This document shows, one piece after another, positions 10,705-22,627 of a stretch of DNA of 64,000 nt; within the stretch, counting starts at the first letter, position 1; each line of letters starts with the position of its first letter. The DNA is from Gnetum montanum (taxonomy: Eukaryota; Streptophyta; Gnetopsida; Gnetales; Gnetaceae): the NCBI GenBank assembly GCA_015680685.1, contig MNCI01035354.1, positions 687,726 through 751,725 on the forward strand, read 5' to 3'. Position numbers and translations under genes: made by a program. The notes under the pieces were generated by a model that made no database searches, had not been told where the DNA came from, and was given only the letters and a program-made list of their open reading frames with translations.

Positions 10705-10983
10705 ATGGAAGCCCAATTGCAGAAGGCATCTGCCCAGCAAATTGCAGCCTTGGTTCACTTTACCATCAAGGCAGGCTTTAGCTTGGGCTGCTAGATGTTC
10801 AGCCCAGTTGAGAAAAGTGGTCTCTCCATGCATTTTGTGTGGATTCAAATGCCATTCCTTCTTGACCAACTACTAATACTGATAACAGACACAGATGCAG
10901 ACTCTTCAGACTCTTCACAAGGACACAACTGCACTTGCTCGCAGAAATCTTCTTCTTCTTCTTTGAGATATTACAGGGAATAG
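10705..10983 (+). pseudogene. Possible Hsp70-8-like ATPase fragment in B U3
   Basis: One frame from ATG 10705 to 10983 with a single internal TAG (10792-10794). It begins MEAQLQKASAQQIAALVHFT and continues with a GLSMHF..MPFLLDQLL segment, then a serine- and aspartate-rich tail. The spacing of EAQL, a GL..H block and an MP...LL block recalls part of the nucleotide-binding domain of the plant Hsp70-8 subgroup, but similarity is weak and partly argued from the much clearer C-terminal fragment downstream. Conserved in the 3' LTR at 22628-22906. It could instead be an unrelated frame. Confidence 0.4.
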
Positions 10984-11065
10984 GGCAGGGCAGGGCAGGA
11001 GAGTTCGAACCCACGTCCTACACTTTGACACGATATTTCGGATGTGTTTTCCTCTCTCCATCCAT

Positions 11066-11081
11066 GCGCCCCCCCCCCCCC
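11066..11081 (+). repeat. Poly-C run in B 5' LTR
   Basis: A run of about a dozen C after CCATGCG. The same position in the 3' LTR is a 43-C run ending in N. Confidence 0.8.
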
Positions 11082-11419
11082 GCACTTTGCCTACTGTTTA
11101 CGTCAACCGTAAAATGCTCCAAAATCAAAAATAGCATGAGATGAGAATACTATTCTATTGAATTTAAACATTCAAAAGTGTTCACCGCCGTCACTGACAA
11201 CAAGAGCTCTTCCTCCACTGCCGTGCTGTCTCCTGCTATTTCTGTCCGTCACTGTTCTTGTCACTGCTATTCCTGCGCAGCCTCTGCCGCGTCGCTGACT
11301 TTGCCTGCCATCGTTGTCTCCTACCCTGCCGCGTCACTGCTACTCCTGTGCTGGCTACCACGTTGATATTTCCTGCCGTCTTTGCTTCTATGCCACCACT
11401 GTTCTCTGCCTACATTAAG

Positions 11420-12010
11420 CTCATTTGCGCTCCCATTTCCATGATCTAGCGTTGCGGACGTCTGGTTTCGCAGTGCCTAAGCGACGCGCAGGTGGATCCT
11501 GATCCACTGGACGACGTGGTTTTGGTTGGGCACCTGCAAAGCCTCGTTCTGGGCCTTTGTCGGGAAACTGCGCTGGAGCTGCTCACCATCCAAGTCACGC
11601 CGCTCAGTCTCGACATCTGCGTCAGTGCCTCGGAGTTTGTTCTGGTGATCCACCGAAATCCCACCATTTTGGTGCACCGTGAAGCAATTTTTCATGACCA
11701 ACTATGAAAACTAGGCGGAGGCCACCCTCATTATCTCTGAGGGCGAGGACAAGTAAGAGCAGGTTGGAGGGAAAACCATGTTTTGGGGTTCGTTAAGTTA
11801 TCTGGTATGCCGGTGGCGCCCAAGGACGTGTTGCTCATCAATGTCTGTCTGGATGTAGATGCTTCTAATGTTCTACGAGTTTTTGCTGGCGTTACTATGC
11901 CAGGCTCTGAGACACCGGTAGTTTTGTTCATAGAGGTGTGCATGCATACCGTTAATGATAGTTATACATGGTGCGTTGAGGCATTTCAGAGCATGGATCA
12001 TTTCTGGATA
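11420..12010 (+). pseudogene. Hsp70-8-like C-terminal fragment captured in B U3
   Basis: In one frame: CGRLVSQCLSDAQVD, DDVVLVG, LLTIQVTPLSL, RNPTI, then GFVKLSGMP, PKD and INVCLDVDASNVLRVFAG, TVNDSYTWCVEAF. Order and spacing follow the end of the Hsp70 ATPase domain and the beta-sandwich substrate-binding domain. The DASNVLRVFAG..MPGS..PVV and W-C-x-E-A-F segments point to the plant Hsp70-8-like subgroup, by recall. The piece between 11707 and 11783 reads best in the next frame (EGED, EQVGG), so two compensating shifts are present, plus stops at about 11444 and 11705. This is a processed or eroded host-gene piece, not functional. It is upstream of the LTR TATA box. Confidence 0.72.
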
Positions 12011-12304
12011 TTGTTGTACCTCCTAAGGTTTCCTCCACTCCTGCTAAAAAAAAATAATATAATTTGTCAATTGGGTCGGGGCTAGAGCCAATCCTCCTAA
12101 GATTTCTAAAGTTTTATCACTCAAGGGCTTGTTTTTCTAATTATTTGTATTTTTATGGGCTCAAATGACCCACAAGTTGTAAAGTACATTGAACCTGGTC
12201 AAAGTGTGCAATTGCCAACACACATCCAACTCATGTACAACTATCCAGCACAGGTACATTGAACTTGGTCAAAGCAAACCCTAGCCAAAACCCTAGCCCA
12301 AACC

Positions 12305-12312
12305 TATAAATA
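12305..12312 (+). promoter_or_regulatory. TATA box of B 5' LTR
   Basis: TATAAATA in the context AACCTATAAATACCCC, repeated at 24233-24240 in the 3' LTR. It sits about 620 bases before the LTR end and defines U3 as the first 1.8 kb. Confidence 0.75.
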
Positions 12313-12932
12313 CCCCATCAATTCACACAAATTGGGGAGGAGGCAAAGAGAAGCAAAGCAAAAGCAGCAAGAAGAAGAAGATTGGAAGAGGCAAAGATTG
12401 GAGAAATTGGTGATTCCGAAGGAGGAAAGAACTTGCAATCCTTGGGCGCTCGGCACATCTGATTTTTGGCTTTCAAGTTCTTCTCACATCGTCGCATCAT
12501 ATCCTTTCGGGGCTAGGCATTTGACTTGCCATTCACACTTGTGCAACTACGCTTTGACCGGTGCACATTTTTCTAAAACAATATAATACAGTTTCATTAT
12601 TGCCTCCCATTTACATTGTTTAGTTCTATTTATGCTTTACAAATATAACTTTGTTCATGCTTCATTCATAATTCAGTACGCCTCATTTACATTTCGTATC
12701 GCCGTTTGCATTCCGTTTACATACCATTTACGATAACCCCAGCGCTAGCCGTAGGTTACGCTCGGGGAAGTCCTTGGTTGATTTGCGTGCAAACCATCCA
12801 AGGCACTCTGCCTTCTTTTACTTTTCCAGCTTGCCCTCAGGCAAAGGCAGGGTCAACTGTGGCTGCCCAACGATCTCTCGATGTTTGTTTCCCTTCCAGC
12901 CTTACACCGACAATTTAGGTTAGTACAGTTTT

Positions 12933-12949
12933 TGGCGCTAGAAGGAGGG
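12933..12949 (+). other. Primer binding site of B
   Basis: TGGCGCTAGAAGGAGGG, six bases after the LTR end. The same 17-mer occurs in C (59387) and, with one G-to-A change, in D (33467, reverse strand), so these three share a primer tRNA. I do not assign the tRNA. Confidence 0.85.
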
Positions 12950-13114
12950 CCACTTTCTGGTTATTGATTAAAACCTCACTACCTATCAAAACTCATCCAT
13001 CTTGCCCATTTGAGTCTCTTCATCCCTGTTGATCACACTAAGCTTGTGTCACCCCACACTACAATTTCTTACGATCCAACTCCATTCATCTATCTTAGTC
13101 CATTCACATTTATC

Positions 13115-15778
13115 ATGGAATCTTCCCAAGTCAACCCGGTAACACTACCAATTGCTTCAAACCCTGTGACTGCTATGTAATCTATAACCGTTATTGAACA
13201 CATAAATCCTCAAGGCCCTACACGCCAATCCCTCAGGCTACAAGGCAAAAGCCCTATTCATGCAACTCTTACACCCGAACAATATAATTTTATCTGTGTT
13301 AAGATCCAAGCCAACCTACCTATTGATCGTATAGAGAGGGAAGCTAAGCGAGAATATGAATTCATCCATAAAGGAGGATGTGAGTTTAAGCCTTCAGCTT
13401 TTGACATAATCCCACTATCTAAAAACCATCATAAACTCATATCCCAACTTCTTATGACGAGAAGTCAAGCCTTACAACTACCTCCCATAGAGCCTCAACA
13501 CGAAGAAGATGACTTTGCAGCCCAATCTGAACATGGAGAATCATACCATACTGTTAGCCCCCATGCCCACACAAACCTATTATCCCATCCTTTCCTAGAA
13601 GAAACTATGTTTCCTTCTTCATCCACAAACATTCAAGCACCTGTTTCCCATTCCATCCCTATCTTCTCCGTGCTCAATAACATTCACTCTGATGCATCCA
13701 CTTCCATCATTCCTCCACCAGTGCAGTCCCAACAACTCCCCCAAACCAACGTAGGGTCAATCCTCCAACCTCAAGTAATTGGAATACCGTCAGTCATACC
13801 AGCTTCCACATCCACCCATTACATACCCCAGATGCAAATTCATAGGGCACCATTGATTACTCCTACCCAACATGTTCAAGGTGTTGCCTCACAACATGTC
13901 GCTGGGCAATGGGTTCCACCAGTAGTCTCAGTCCCGCATACCATCCCACCACAACAAATGTTAGCCCAACAACCTGCTTTTCCACAAACAATGCAACAAT
14001 TAAACCATTATCATTCATAATCAACTCAATCCATTGGCTTGCCTACCATCCAAGAATGGGCAGACACACAAAAAATGGTGCATTCATTGGCAGAAGAATT
14101 AAAACGCCTTAAAACTTTCAACAATGAGGAAGTCAAGGTACTAGATTTCTATCAAGATGACCGAATTGACCCCTCAGTTCCACCCTTGACCTTGACAAAA
14201 GGAGTCTCATTACCTCAACTGACCAAGTACAATGGAGAAGGGGACCCAAATGCCCACCTAGTAACATTTAGAACTGAAAGCCTTTTACTTCAAGCATGGT
14301 CCCATGTAATCTTGCAAGTGTTTGCGATGTCCTTAACCGGAAAAGCCTTAGACTGGTACTGATCTTTATCTCGTAGTTCCATATCTTCTTTAGAGAATTT
14401 TCTGCATCAGTTTGTCACTTGTTTCAAGTACAACTTAAAACCTGAAGCCACATTAGATAGCTTGATTCAAATTAAACAAGCACCTTTAGAGCCAGCACAA
14501 AAATTTATCCAAAGATGGAGTGCAACCTTAAATGAACTTCATGAACCTATCCCTGAAACATATTTACTCACTATCCTCAAATCAGCGGTAAATGACTTTA
14601 TTAAATCAAAACTTTACTACCTGAAAGCCCACACATTGAGCCAAGCATTGGTACAAATCAAAGACATAGAAGAAGTGGCACAAACAAGTAATGACCCAAC
14701 CTACTCAGCCTTTAGAAGCCAACACATAAGGAAAGATAAATCCAAAATAATGGTAGCAGTAGTGGCTGAGGGAAAACAACTCACTATCCTAAACAACTAT
14801 GAAAGAACAGCACCCACTCATACACCTGAAAGTTCCTGAAATAGAAACAGCAACACAGGTCATGCACGTACCTTCGAAAGGAAAGACCCTACTTAATACA
14901 CACCATTGCCCATGAAGCCTTCACAACTACTTGATCAACTTCTAAAGGCTAGGCTAATTCAACACAAACAAATGTCTCCTGCGGCCTCACAAAGACATAA
15001 TCGCTTTTGTGAATTGGCCAAAAACCCAGCCTTAGCAACATCCAACGAACCTCCCATTCCAAAAGGCTTTAAGTTGGATAGGTTTTGTGAATATCATCAA
15101 CGGTGTGGTCATGGGACTGATTACTGCTTTGCATTAAAACAAGACATACAACGCATGATAGATGGGGGTGAAGTAGTATTCGATGAGACAAACCTAATAA
15201 GGCCCCAAAACCAATCCATGGGGGTCTACAAAGACCCTCTCAATACTAAAACCAACGATGCCCCATATGTGATTAATACTATCCATATGGAAAACAGACA
15301 AGACGTTCCGCGAAGACCTTTTGTGATTTAGAGGCCTTTAGAAAACACACCTACCCCAACATCTCCTCAAACCCCTTTTACCACACGCACGTCCCCCACA
15401 CCATCAAAACCATTCATCATCCACATACCTCTTTCGGTTGCCACCACGACAAACATACCATTTGAAAATCGACCCATTCCCTTTGTGGTCCAGGTGCCAA
15501 AACACCCTGACACACAACCCACCTCCACTTCTCGATGACCTTTGCAAGAACATCTTGCCGATAGGCTAATAAGAGAGTGCTTGGAAAAAGAAAAAAGAGA
15601 GTGCATGGAGAGAGAAAACCATGGACTGCTAAAGCCTACACCACTAAGCATCGTTCCCATGAGTTCATCCATTAATGAGCCTAGTACAAGTCACCAAAAC
15701 CAAGATGAAGTCACAAGTCATATCCCAAACCCAACATTCTCAACTACTAATGTAAAAGCCCCTCCACGAGAAATATGA
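13115..15778 (+). pseudogene. B gag (capsid, knuckle and proline-rich linker)
   Basis: One reading frame from ATG 13115 (MESSQVNPV) through to the protease, interrupted only by in-frame stops near 13175, 14018, 14360, 14837, 14894, 15329, 15536 and 15776. Element C has Q or R at several of these sites, so they are CAA, CAG or CGA turned into stops. N-terminal region FICVKIQANLP; a proline- and glutamine-rich middle; the Tat capsid region KYNGEGDPNAHLVTFR, GKALDWY and FIQRWSATLNEL; then a modified knuckle C-E-Y-H...C-G-H...C at 15086-15127. The linker repeats a PF(V/I)(V/I)xxP peptide. No frameshift is seen in 2.6 kb. Confidence 0.92.
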
Positions 15779-16783
15779 ATGTTAGGTCAAATGGACCAAA
15801 TCCTTACGGGTAAGAATGTCCCAAACGGAAAATACCTAGCCAATGCATTGACCCAGGTCACACAAGCCTTAAAACAAAAGAATACTTCTTTAAGTTTGTA
15901 TGACCTAGTGATGACTTCACCAGTACATCGAGAGGCTCTCGTACGAATGCTAACTTCAATCCCTATTAGTGAGGATCTTTCTACAGATGAACCATCCATT
16001 TATGTAGTATTATCCCCACAACTTCAGGAATCAAAGACCACATCCTTAGAATTCCATGCTAAGGACATTAAGCTAGATGAGAAAACAAGGGAAATCACCA
16101 TGGCCCCTATGTTCATAACAATACAGGTTGATCATTTCAAAATACGTAGGGTGCATGTCGATGATGGTGCAGCAACAAATGTAATACCTTTTTCCATCAT
16201 TGAAAAACTGGGACTCACTGAACAAATACAACCTACAACAACCTCTTTCTTGAGATCCTTCAGTGGTTCCCGTGTGGGAGTAAAAGGCATGGTTACCTTA
16301 GATTTCATAGCCGGAGACCAATTCCCTACATCAGCTGAATTCATAGTGGTTGATGAAATGCCAGGGTTTAATCTGATCCTAGGACGTCCTTGGCTAGCTC
16401 AACTTAAAGCCGTATCTTCACCAATCCATCAGGAGATACATCTACCTTACGAGGGTGGTGAGATCATCATACATGGGGATACAACATCATCGATCATTTC
16501 CTCATACCTTGAGGTAGGTCAAGGGTCAGAAATTGAGTTCATTAAGCCTAAACAAGAAACCATGGACATACATCAAAACGTGAACCCAACATTGATTCAC
16601 AACCCAACTAGCACTGAAGAAACACAAGAAGACACAGACATAGGAGCCATTCCTGCTGATATCTCTTGGTCGGAACTACCCTTTGACATCACTAATGAAG
16701 GGGAAGGTGAATATAAAATCATACCCATACACCTAGCCCCACATGTTAAGCTACAAATGATCAAGAGGCAACTCAACAACTAG
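15779..16783 (+). pseudogene. B aspartic protease domain
   Basis: 334 codons open. MFITIQVDHFKIRRVHVDDGAATNVIP carries the active site as D-D-G-A near 16157-16177 (one run given in part only). DEMPGFNLILGRPWL is the second conserved block near 16353-16395. The domain cleaves Gag-Pol. It is in frame with gag and followed by TAG at 16781-16783. The next coding block begins only at 17416, after a region that looks like an intron. This is the most intact domain of B and may be undamaged by itself. Confidence 0.9.
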
Positions 16784-17426
16784 AACGAATGATACGAACT
16801 GTCCAAAATGACGTTAAACTACGAACTGTCTGAAATGACGTTAAACTACAACACGTCCGTAATGACATTAAACTAGCCATGGTCAGAAATGGCCGATTCC
16901 ATTTAAAACTTCTTGAAAACGTTATTGCCTTTGGCCCATCATGGCATAAAACTGGTAATCCTTTCTTTAACAACAGATGCAACAGTCCATCAAGACTTTA
17001 AACTGATGTACCAAGCCCGAAATGGCTTTAAACTAGAGCCAACAAGTTACAAACTTACTCTCGTCATCTTACACTAAATTTTCGCTTATAAGTTACAACT
17101 TACGATTTAGATTCTTGCATGGTCGTTGCTTTCCTTTCCAAGTATTTACCTTACGTCTTGCTCTACACTTTAGAAATTTACGTTACATTTAGTTGCACAC
17201 ATATACTCTAGAAAACAAAGAAAAACAATAGAAACATGAAAAATGACAAAAATATTTACATGAAACATAAAGACAACAATGCAACCATTTTATATCGTGA
17301 TTAAAATTCAAGTCATTACATTAGTCTTTGTACCTTCCACCAAACTAGTTATCCTATATTCGTTTACACTTTGTAACTCTCTAAGGGAGTGTCTCTTATT
17401 TCGCTCCTGTTTTAATTGGCAGGAGC
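16784..17426 (+). other. Intron-like gap between protease and RT of B
   Basis: A non-coding stretch in the place where Ogre-type elements carry a spliced intron. It ends with a pyrimidine-rich run and TTAATTGGCAG|G at about 17414-17426, a good 3' splice site leading into the pol frame. A donor is not certain; ACTG|GTAATC near 16951 is one candidate. The 5' half repeats ATGACGTTAAACTA-like units. Confidence 0.5.
16795..17045 (+). repeat. Degenerate ATGAC-nn-TTAAACTA repeats before pol
   Basis: About seven units, with cores near 16807, 16834, 16862, 16895, 16940, 16995 and 17025, spaced 27 bases in the first three and irregularly after. The same core recurs after integrase at 20930-21295. Confidence 0.65.
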
Positions 17427-18690
17427 GAGCATCATGGCCAACCACAACATCTTCTCAAAATTTTCTCTCAATGGACCATACGGAGATATAGAAATAGCAA
17501 TTCACCTAGAATCTTTGGATCTAGGTCCATCCACCTATACCGATTTGATAACCTCCACTCAAGAAACATTAGACTGGCCTAAAAACGTAGCCAAAACTCT
17601 AGACCTAGAAGCTAACAATATCACTGAAGATCCTCTGGTTGAGATCCCCATTACCACAGTTAATGACGAAGCCAAGACCTTGAAATGAAGTGCCTTACTA
17701 GATCCGCAACTCGTAGGTGATATCACTCAGGTTTTAAAAGACAACGTAAAAACGTTTGCATGGTCATATACAGACATGCCAGGACTAGATCCTCGGATCA
17801 TCCAACATAGCATAATCCTTGATGAAAAGTTCAAACCAGTAAAACAAAAAGCACGAAAGATTAGACCCGAAGTCGCATTAGCAGTCTGCACTGAGATCAC
17901 AAAGCTTTACCAAGTCGGTTTCATCTGAGCCGTTGACTATTCCAATTGGGTGTCAAACATTGTTGTAGTCCCCAAAAAGAATGGTAGTATACGCATATGT
18001 ATTGATTTCTGTGACCTCAACATAGCCACTATAAAAGATGACTTTCCCTTGCCCAATATTAATCAACTTATTGACACGACTGTTGGGCATGCATTATTAT
18101 CCTTTATGGACGAATTTTCAGGCTACAATCAGATAATAATTAATCCAGAGCATCAACTTAGAACAACTTTATGACACCTTGGGGGACATTTTGTTATACG
18201 ATGATGCCATTTGGCCTTAAGAATGCGGGTGATACATATCAACGAGCAATGACATACATATTTAGTGACTACATGCTTAAATTACTCAATAATTATGTTG
18301 ATGATATAGCAGTCAAGTCTAAAATAACCGAACAACATGCAAAAGATCTAGACTTAGTGCTTAAACGTTGTCTCAAATATGACCTTAGGCTCAACCCAGA
18401 AAAGTGTGTCTTTGGTGTTAAAATGGACAAAATGCTTGGTTTCCTAGTTTCCGAAACAGGGATACAGGTAGACCCTGATAAGGTTAAAGAAATAACCAAT
18501 ATGCAACCACCAAGAAACCTTATCGAACTACGTGGCCTCCAAGGTATATTGCAATTCATTAGACACTTTATCGAAAGGCTAACAGATAAGTTGAGTCCCA
18601 TGCAACATCTATTACAAAAGAATGTACATTTCCAATGGACTCAACAATGCCAAGAAGCATTTGAGAACATAAAACGTGAGTTGGCCCAAC
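17416..18690 (+). pseudogene. B reverse transcriptase
   Basis: Reads from MAGASIMANHN through the N-terminal linker FAWSYTDMPGLDP into RT blocks NIVVVPKKNGSIRICIDF, LLSFMDEFSGYNQI, then after a one-base shift near 18170 WGTFCYTMMPFGLKNAG and the catalytic YVDD at 18294-18305. KVKEI, RGLQGILQFIRHFI is the thumb/connection. Stops at 17688 and about 17927. RT copies element RNA into cDNA. Codons 17416-18170 are in one frame and 18171-18815 in the next. Confidence 0.93.
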
Positions 18691-19150
18691 TACCAACTGT
18701 TTACCCTCCACAAAATGACAAACCTTTCTACATCTTGCAACTTCTAGTTCGTCCATCGCATCCATGCTTTGTCAAAAACATCAAGATGGGGCCGAGATCC
18801 CTGTATACTATCTAAGCCATGCTTTAATAGCCCATGAACAATGATACAATGATGTAGAAAAATCATGCCTTACCCTTGTCTTCTCTTTGAAGAAATGGCG
18901 ACATTATCTCTTCCATAATCAAGTTTACATCATTTGCAAAGATAATGTTCTCCGTGCCATCACTAATAACATATATGAGTCAAGTAGGTTAGCTAGGTGG
19001 AAAGCAATGATTGCAGAATTTGATTTACACTACGTCGCTCAATCTTCCACAAAAGGTTAAGCAATAGCCACGCAATTAACTGTCTCACCGAGACATGATC
19101 AAACAACAATAAACCCCGAATTCCCAGATGAAAATGTTAACAGTATAGAC
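18691..19150 (+). pseudogene. B first RNase H (Ty3/gypsy type)
   Basis: PVYYLSHALIAHEQ, the acidic block DVEKSCLTLVFSLKKWRHYL and the CKDNVLRAIT segment match the usual gypsy RNase H that follows RT. The first catalytic aspartate region is blurred and stops occur at about 18843 and 19060. A frameshift near 18760 separates it from RT. RNase H removes the RNA strand during cDNA synthesis. Confidence 0.8.
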
Positions 19151-19620
19151 ACTGTACCTGATAATTATGAGGCAATTCTCTACTTTGATGGGGCCTCAAC
19201 CTCTCGTGGAGGAAGTGCCGTAGCTATTTTAATGTACCCCTCTGGGGAAATCCAACCTTCTGCTTATCGCTTAAACTTCCCTTACACCAATAACATAGCA
19301 GAATATGAGGGTCTTCTTAGAGGAATTCAAAAAGCGCTAACTTCAGGAATCTCACGCCTTGTAGTCCGAGGTGATTCGCAATTAGTTATTAATCAAGTCA
19401 CTGAAGCCTACACATGCAAAGCTCTCCATTTGCAACCGTATTGTGATTTGACTAAACATCTAGTGAGACAACTAGTAGAGGTGGATATACAACACGTCCC
19501 TAGAAGGAAAAATACCATCGCTGATGCACTTGCCACACTAGCCTTAAACATGACACCTGAAATGTTTCATGCATTGCCTAGTTCTATAACCAGTTGTGAC
19601 GAACCTATAATTAACACTCT
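19151..19620 (+). pseudogene. B second, archaeal-type RNase H
   Basis: AILYFDGASTSRGGSAV (first D, about 19188), NNIAEYEGLLRGI (E), VVRGDSQLVINQV (D) and TIADALATLAL (final D) give a complete set of RNase H acidic residues in the archaeal/plant-like arrangement. In the Tat/Ogre group this extra domain follows the ordinary one, as here. The stretch from 19232 is open through integrase, with no stop in this domain. Confidence 0.9.
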
Positions 19621-20905
19621 AAATGAAGTACCTATAGCATCCGTCAGTACAACACACGCAATAGAATGGTATGATGATGTAAAAGAGTATCTTCTAAAAG
19701 GCGAACCTTCACAACACTTGACACATGCTCAAAAGGACACCATACGAAAATGCTCTTACCAATATACATTAATAGGTGACACCTTGTGTCGTAAATCATA
19801 TGAAGGTATTTTGCTAACATGTGTTAGTAACACTAATGGTCAAACAATTGTAGAACAAATCCATGAAGGACTTTGTGGAGGACACATAGCACCTAAAGCA
19901 ATGGCAACAAAGATTAGGCGCTTAGGCTATTACTGGCCACACATGGAATACGACTGCATCTCTAAGGTTAGAACATGTGACATCTGCCAAAAGCATAGTA
20001 ATCTGATACATGTGTCACCTAACGAACTGCATACCGCACAAATCACATGGCCATTCCAAAAATGGGGTTTAGATTTAATTGGACCAATAACACCATCATC
20101 TTCAGCAGGCCATGGCTTCATAATCACTGCAACTAAATATTTCACAAAATGGGTGGAAGCTATTCCTCTTAGGAAGACCATGTCAACACAAATTTGCACC
20201 TTTATAATGGAAAATATTATAACTCGTTTTGGTGTTCCAATGACCATCGTTACCGATAATGGGCCACAATTTAGCAGCGTAGATACCAAAAGTTTTTGTG
20301 AAAGTCTAGGCATTAAACATGCATTTTCATCATCTTACTACCCACAGAGTAATGGTCAAGCAAAGGCTACAAATAAAACTGTCATCATGATACTCAAAAA
20401 GATGCTGAATTAGAGCAAGAAACGATGGCATGAACAATTGGTCTACGCATTGTGGGCTTATAGGACGACACATCGAACATCCACAGGTAAAACTCCATAT
20501 AGTCTTGTATACGGATCTAAAGCTGTTTTACCTTTAGAATTGTAGGTTCCCTCATTACGGATAACTCTCTCCAATCTCCTTGATGAAAGTCAAAATAATG
20601 AATTACGTATTGCTGACCTCGACACAATAAAGGAGGAACGTATACAAACTCTTGATCAAATTGAATGGTACCAAAAATAGCAGGGACAAAGGCACAAGAA
20701 CGATCTCCACAAACGCCCAATTAAAGAAGGAGATCTAGTCCTTAAGGCCACTCGAGAACATCCAAGTAAATTCTCAGCCAACTGGGAAGGGCCTTATTTA
20801 GTCACCAAGGCATACAACAATGGAGCATTGAAACTTGCTGACATGGACGGAAATGAGTTCGTCAATCCTACAAACCACTTGTACTTGAAGAGGTACTACG
20901 TCTGA
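19621..20905 (+). pseudogene. B integrase
   Basis: The zinc-binding region has HEGLCGGH and CDICQK (about 19975); catalytic core aspartates are in GLDLIGPI (about 20070) and TDNGPQF (about 20252). The third catalytic position in SNGQAKATNK is lysine (20363-20365) where integrases have glutamate, so this copy should be inactive even without the stop at 20411. After stops the C-terminal domain continues (KTPYSLVYGS, KEGDLVLK, NWEGPYLV) to 20905. Confidence 0.92.
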
Positions 20906-20929
20906 CAAACTTGAGGTACGTCATAGTCC

Positions 20930-21079
20930 TAGATCATGACTTAAAACTGATACCACAGAACAGTCCTGAATCATAACTTAAAACTGATACCACAGAACAG
21001 GCCTGGATCATGACTTAAAACTGATACCACAGAATAGTCCTAGATCATGACTTAAAAATGATACCACAGAGTTCTGTCC
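20930..21079 (+). repeat. 37-bp tandem repeat, four units, after B integrase
   Basis: Unit begins TAGATCATGACTTAAAACTG and ends CCACAGAACAGTCC, four times with a few substitutions each. Confidence 0.88.
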
Positions 21080-21295
21080 GGTATGACACTAAACTACTAC
21101 ATCCATCCACCATGACATGAAACTAGCATCCAAAGTCCACTAAGACTATAAACTAGTTTGCCTCTTCATAGTCCGCCATGACTATAAACTAGCAATGCAC
21201 CATCCGCGACGACGCTAAACTGGCACCATCCAAGGGGTTATGACGTGAAACTAATCCACAACAGTCCGCTAAGACTATAAACTAGCGACATCATT
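21080..21295 (+). repeat. Dispersed ATGAC-TAAACTAGC motifs
   Basis: Seven further units with the core GAC-n2/3-TAAACTA at intervals of about 25-45 bases. Together with the tandem repeat this gives about eleven copies in the 3' non-coding region. Confidence 0.65.
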
Positions 21296-22427
21296 GATGA
21301 CCAAGCAAAATTGGAAAAGATCTATTGTTGCAGTTGGCTATTTCTGTTCCACAAAGACTTGTTGCATGATTCATCCCATGGGGCCTAATGAAACTGATGT
21401 TGTTCATGATTCTGTTTGCTTTGAAAGCTACATGTGGTGACTCCATCTCCTTGTTTAAAGTGTTTAGCTGATTGTTTCATTTGTGGTTTTCTTGTCTTCT
21501 TGGAGTTGTGTTTGCAGGATGACACTTCTAAGGCATTCGTGCATAGATGCACTTCATCATGACGACAAGGTATCACATTTTTCCTGACGCATGCAACTGG
21601 GTTAATCAATCCATTCATAAGTACATTCCCAACTCCTGATGCATCCCCTATTTCCCCATCATGCTCCCCTTAGCCTATTCAATTACATCCCCCTTGACAT
21701 GTTCCACTCATCTCAAAACTCTTGATATACTGTTGCACACTGTAGCTCTCTAAGCAAATGCGATGCAAAACACAATACATAGTACATGATGCAAAATGCA
21801 AGTGCTCAAACATGAGCACGGCACAAAAAGCAAACTCTTTCAAAAAGACCGATAAAAGACAAAAAAAAAAGAGAAAACAAAAAAAACGGTCAAAGAGCAA
21901 AATGCATGAAAAAGGTCTTCAAGACCCCGTTGACATCATAAACAAAAGACTATTGGCCATTCTCATATAAGCCCTAGGGGAGAAGGCAATTGTCTTGAAA
22001 AAATAGTTACACTTGTGTCTCAAAGAGACTAGGTTGCACATCACCGCATGGCTTTGGCTGTTTACAACGGGCCCCGCAAATACTCTATAAAAGTCCCGTT
22101 TCTCCAAAGAACGCACCTCCTATGTCTTGGTTCCAAGTCTACTAAAAACCCGACTGTTGACAAGGACCAATGACATAACTTGTGCACAAGAGAGCATTCC
22201 TCTCCCAAAAATCCCAACAGCAATCATAACCCATAACCTCCTAGCTTCCCTGGTTACAATCGATTCCCTTGCATCTTGAACCACATTCCCTTAAATCCCA
22301 TGTACTTTTGAAAATGGTGCGATGACACCCAGCCAAGGGCCAATGGTTAATGTTTGATGCTTTATTGTTCATGATGTTTTTGCACTTCTTTGTCGACGCC
22401 TCTCTGGTGAATTCCTCCAGACGTCAA
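21296..22427 (+). other. B 3' non-coding region
   Basis: No conserved domain. Contains a lysine-rich short frame near 21840-21900 that is probably chance in A-rich sequence. It leads to the purine tract. Confidence 0.6.
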
Positions 22428-22441
22428 CAAAGAGGGGCCAA
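22428..22441 (+). other. Polypurine tract of B
   Basis: CAAAGAGGGGCCAA immediately before the 3' LTR TG. Confidence 0.85.
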
Positions 22442-22627
22442 TGAAACACCACTAATCTCAGCTTAAATACTTTGAATGGAAATTTTTGTGCCTTAATGGT
22501 GCATTAGCAACAACTATTATTTTATGTGTGCATGCTTTTGGATTCGGGGAAATGCACAAGACAATATAGTTACAAATAACAGGATTTCTTACTGTTAGTT
22601 CTCTCCAAGTTTCTCCGTAATTCAACG

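Larger units (their letters stand above)
10520..12927 (+). repeat. B 5' LTR
   Basis: Starts TGAAACACCAC and ends TTAGTACA, six bases before the primer site. U3 runs to the TATA box at 12305 and includes Hsp70-like remnants (see separate entries). R/U5 matches element C. Just upstream of TATA is a direct repeat containing CATTGAACCTGGTCAAAG at about 12188 and 12258. Confidence 0.95.

Noticed and set aside
21758-21970. Lysine-rich small protein in B 3' region
   Set aside because: A-rich sequence, no counterpart known, far from conserved coding.
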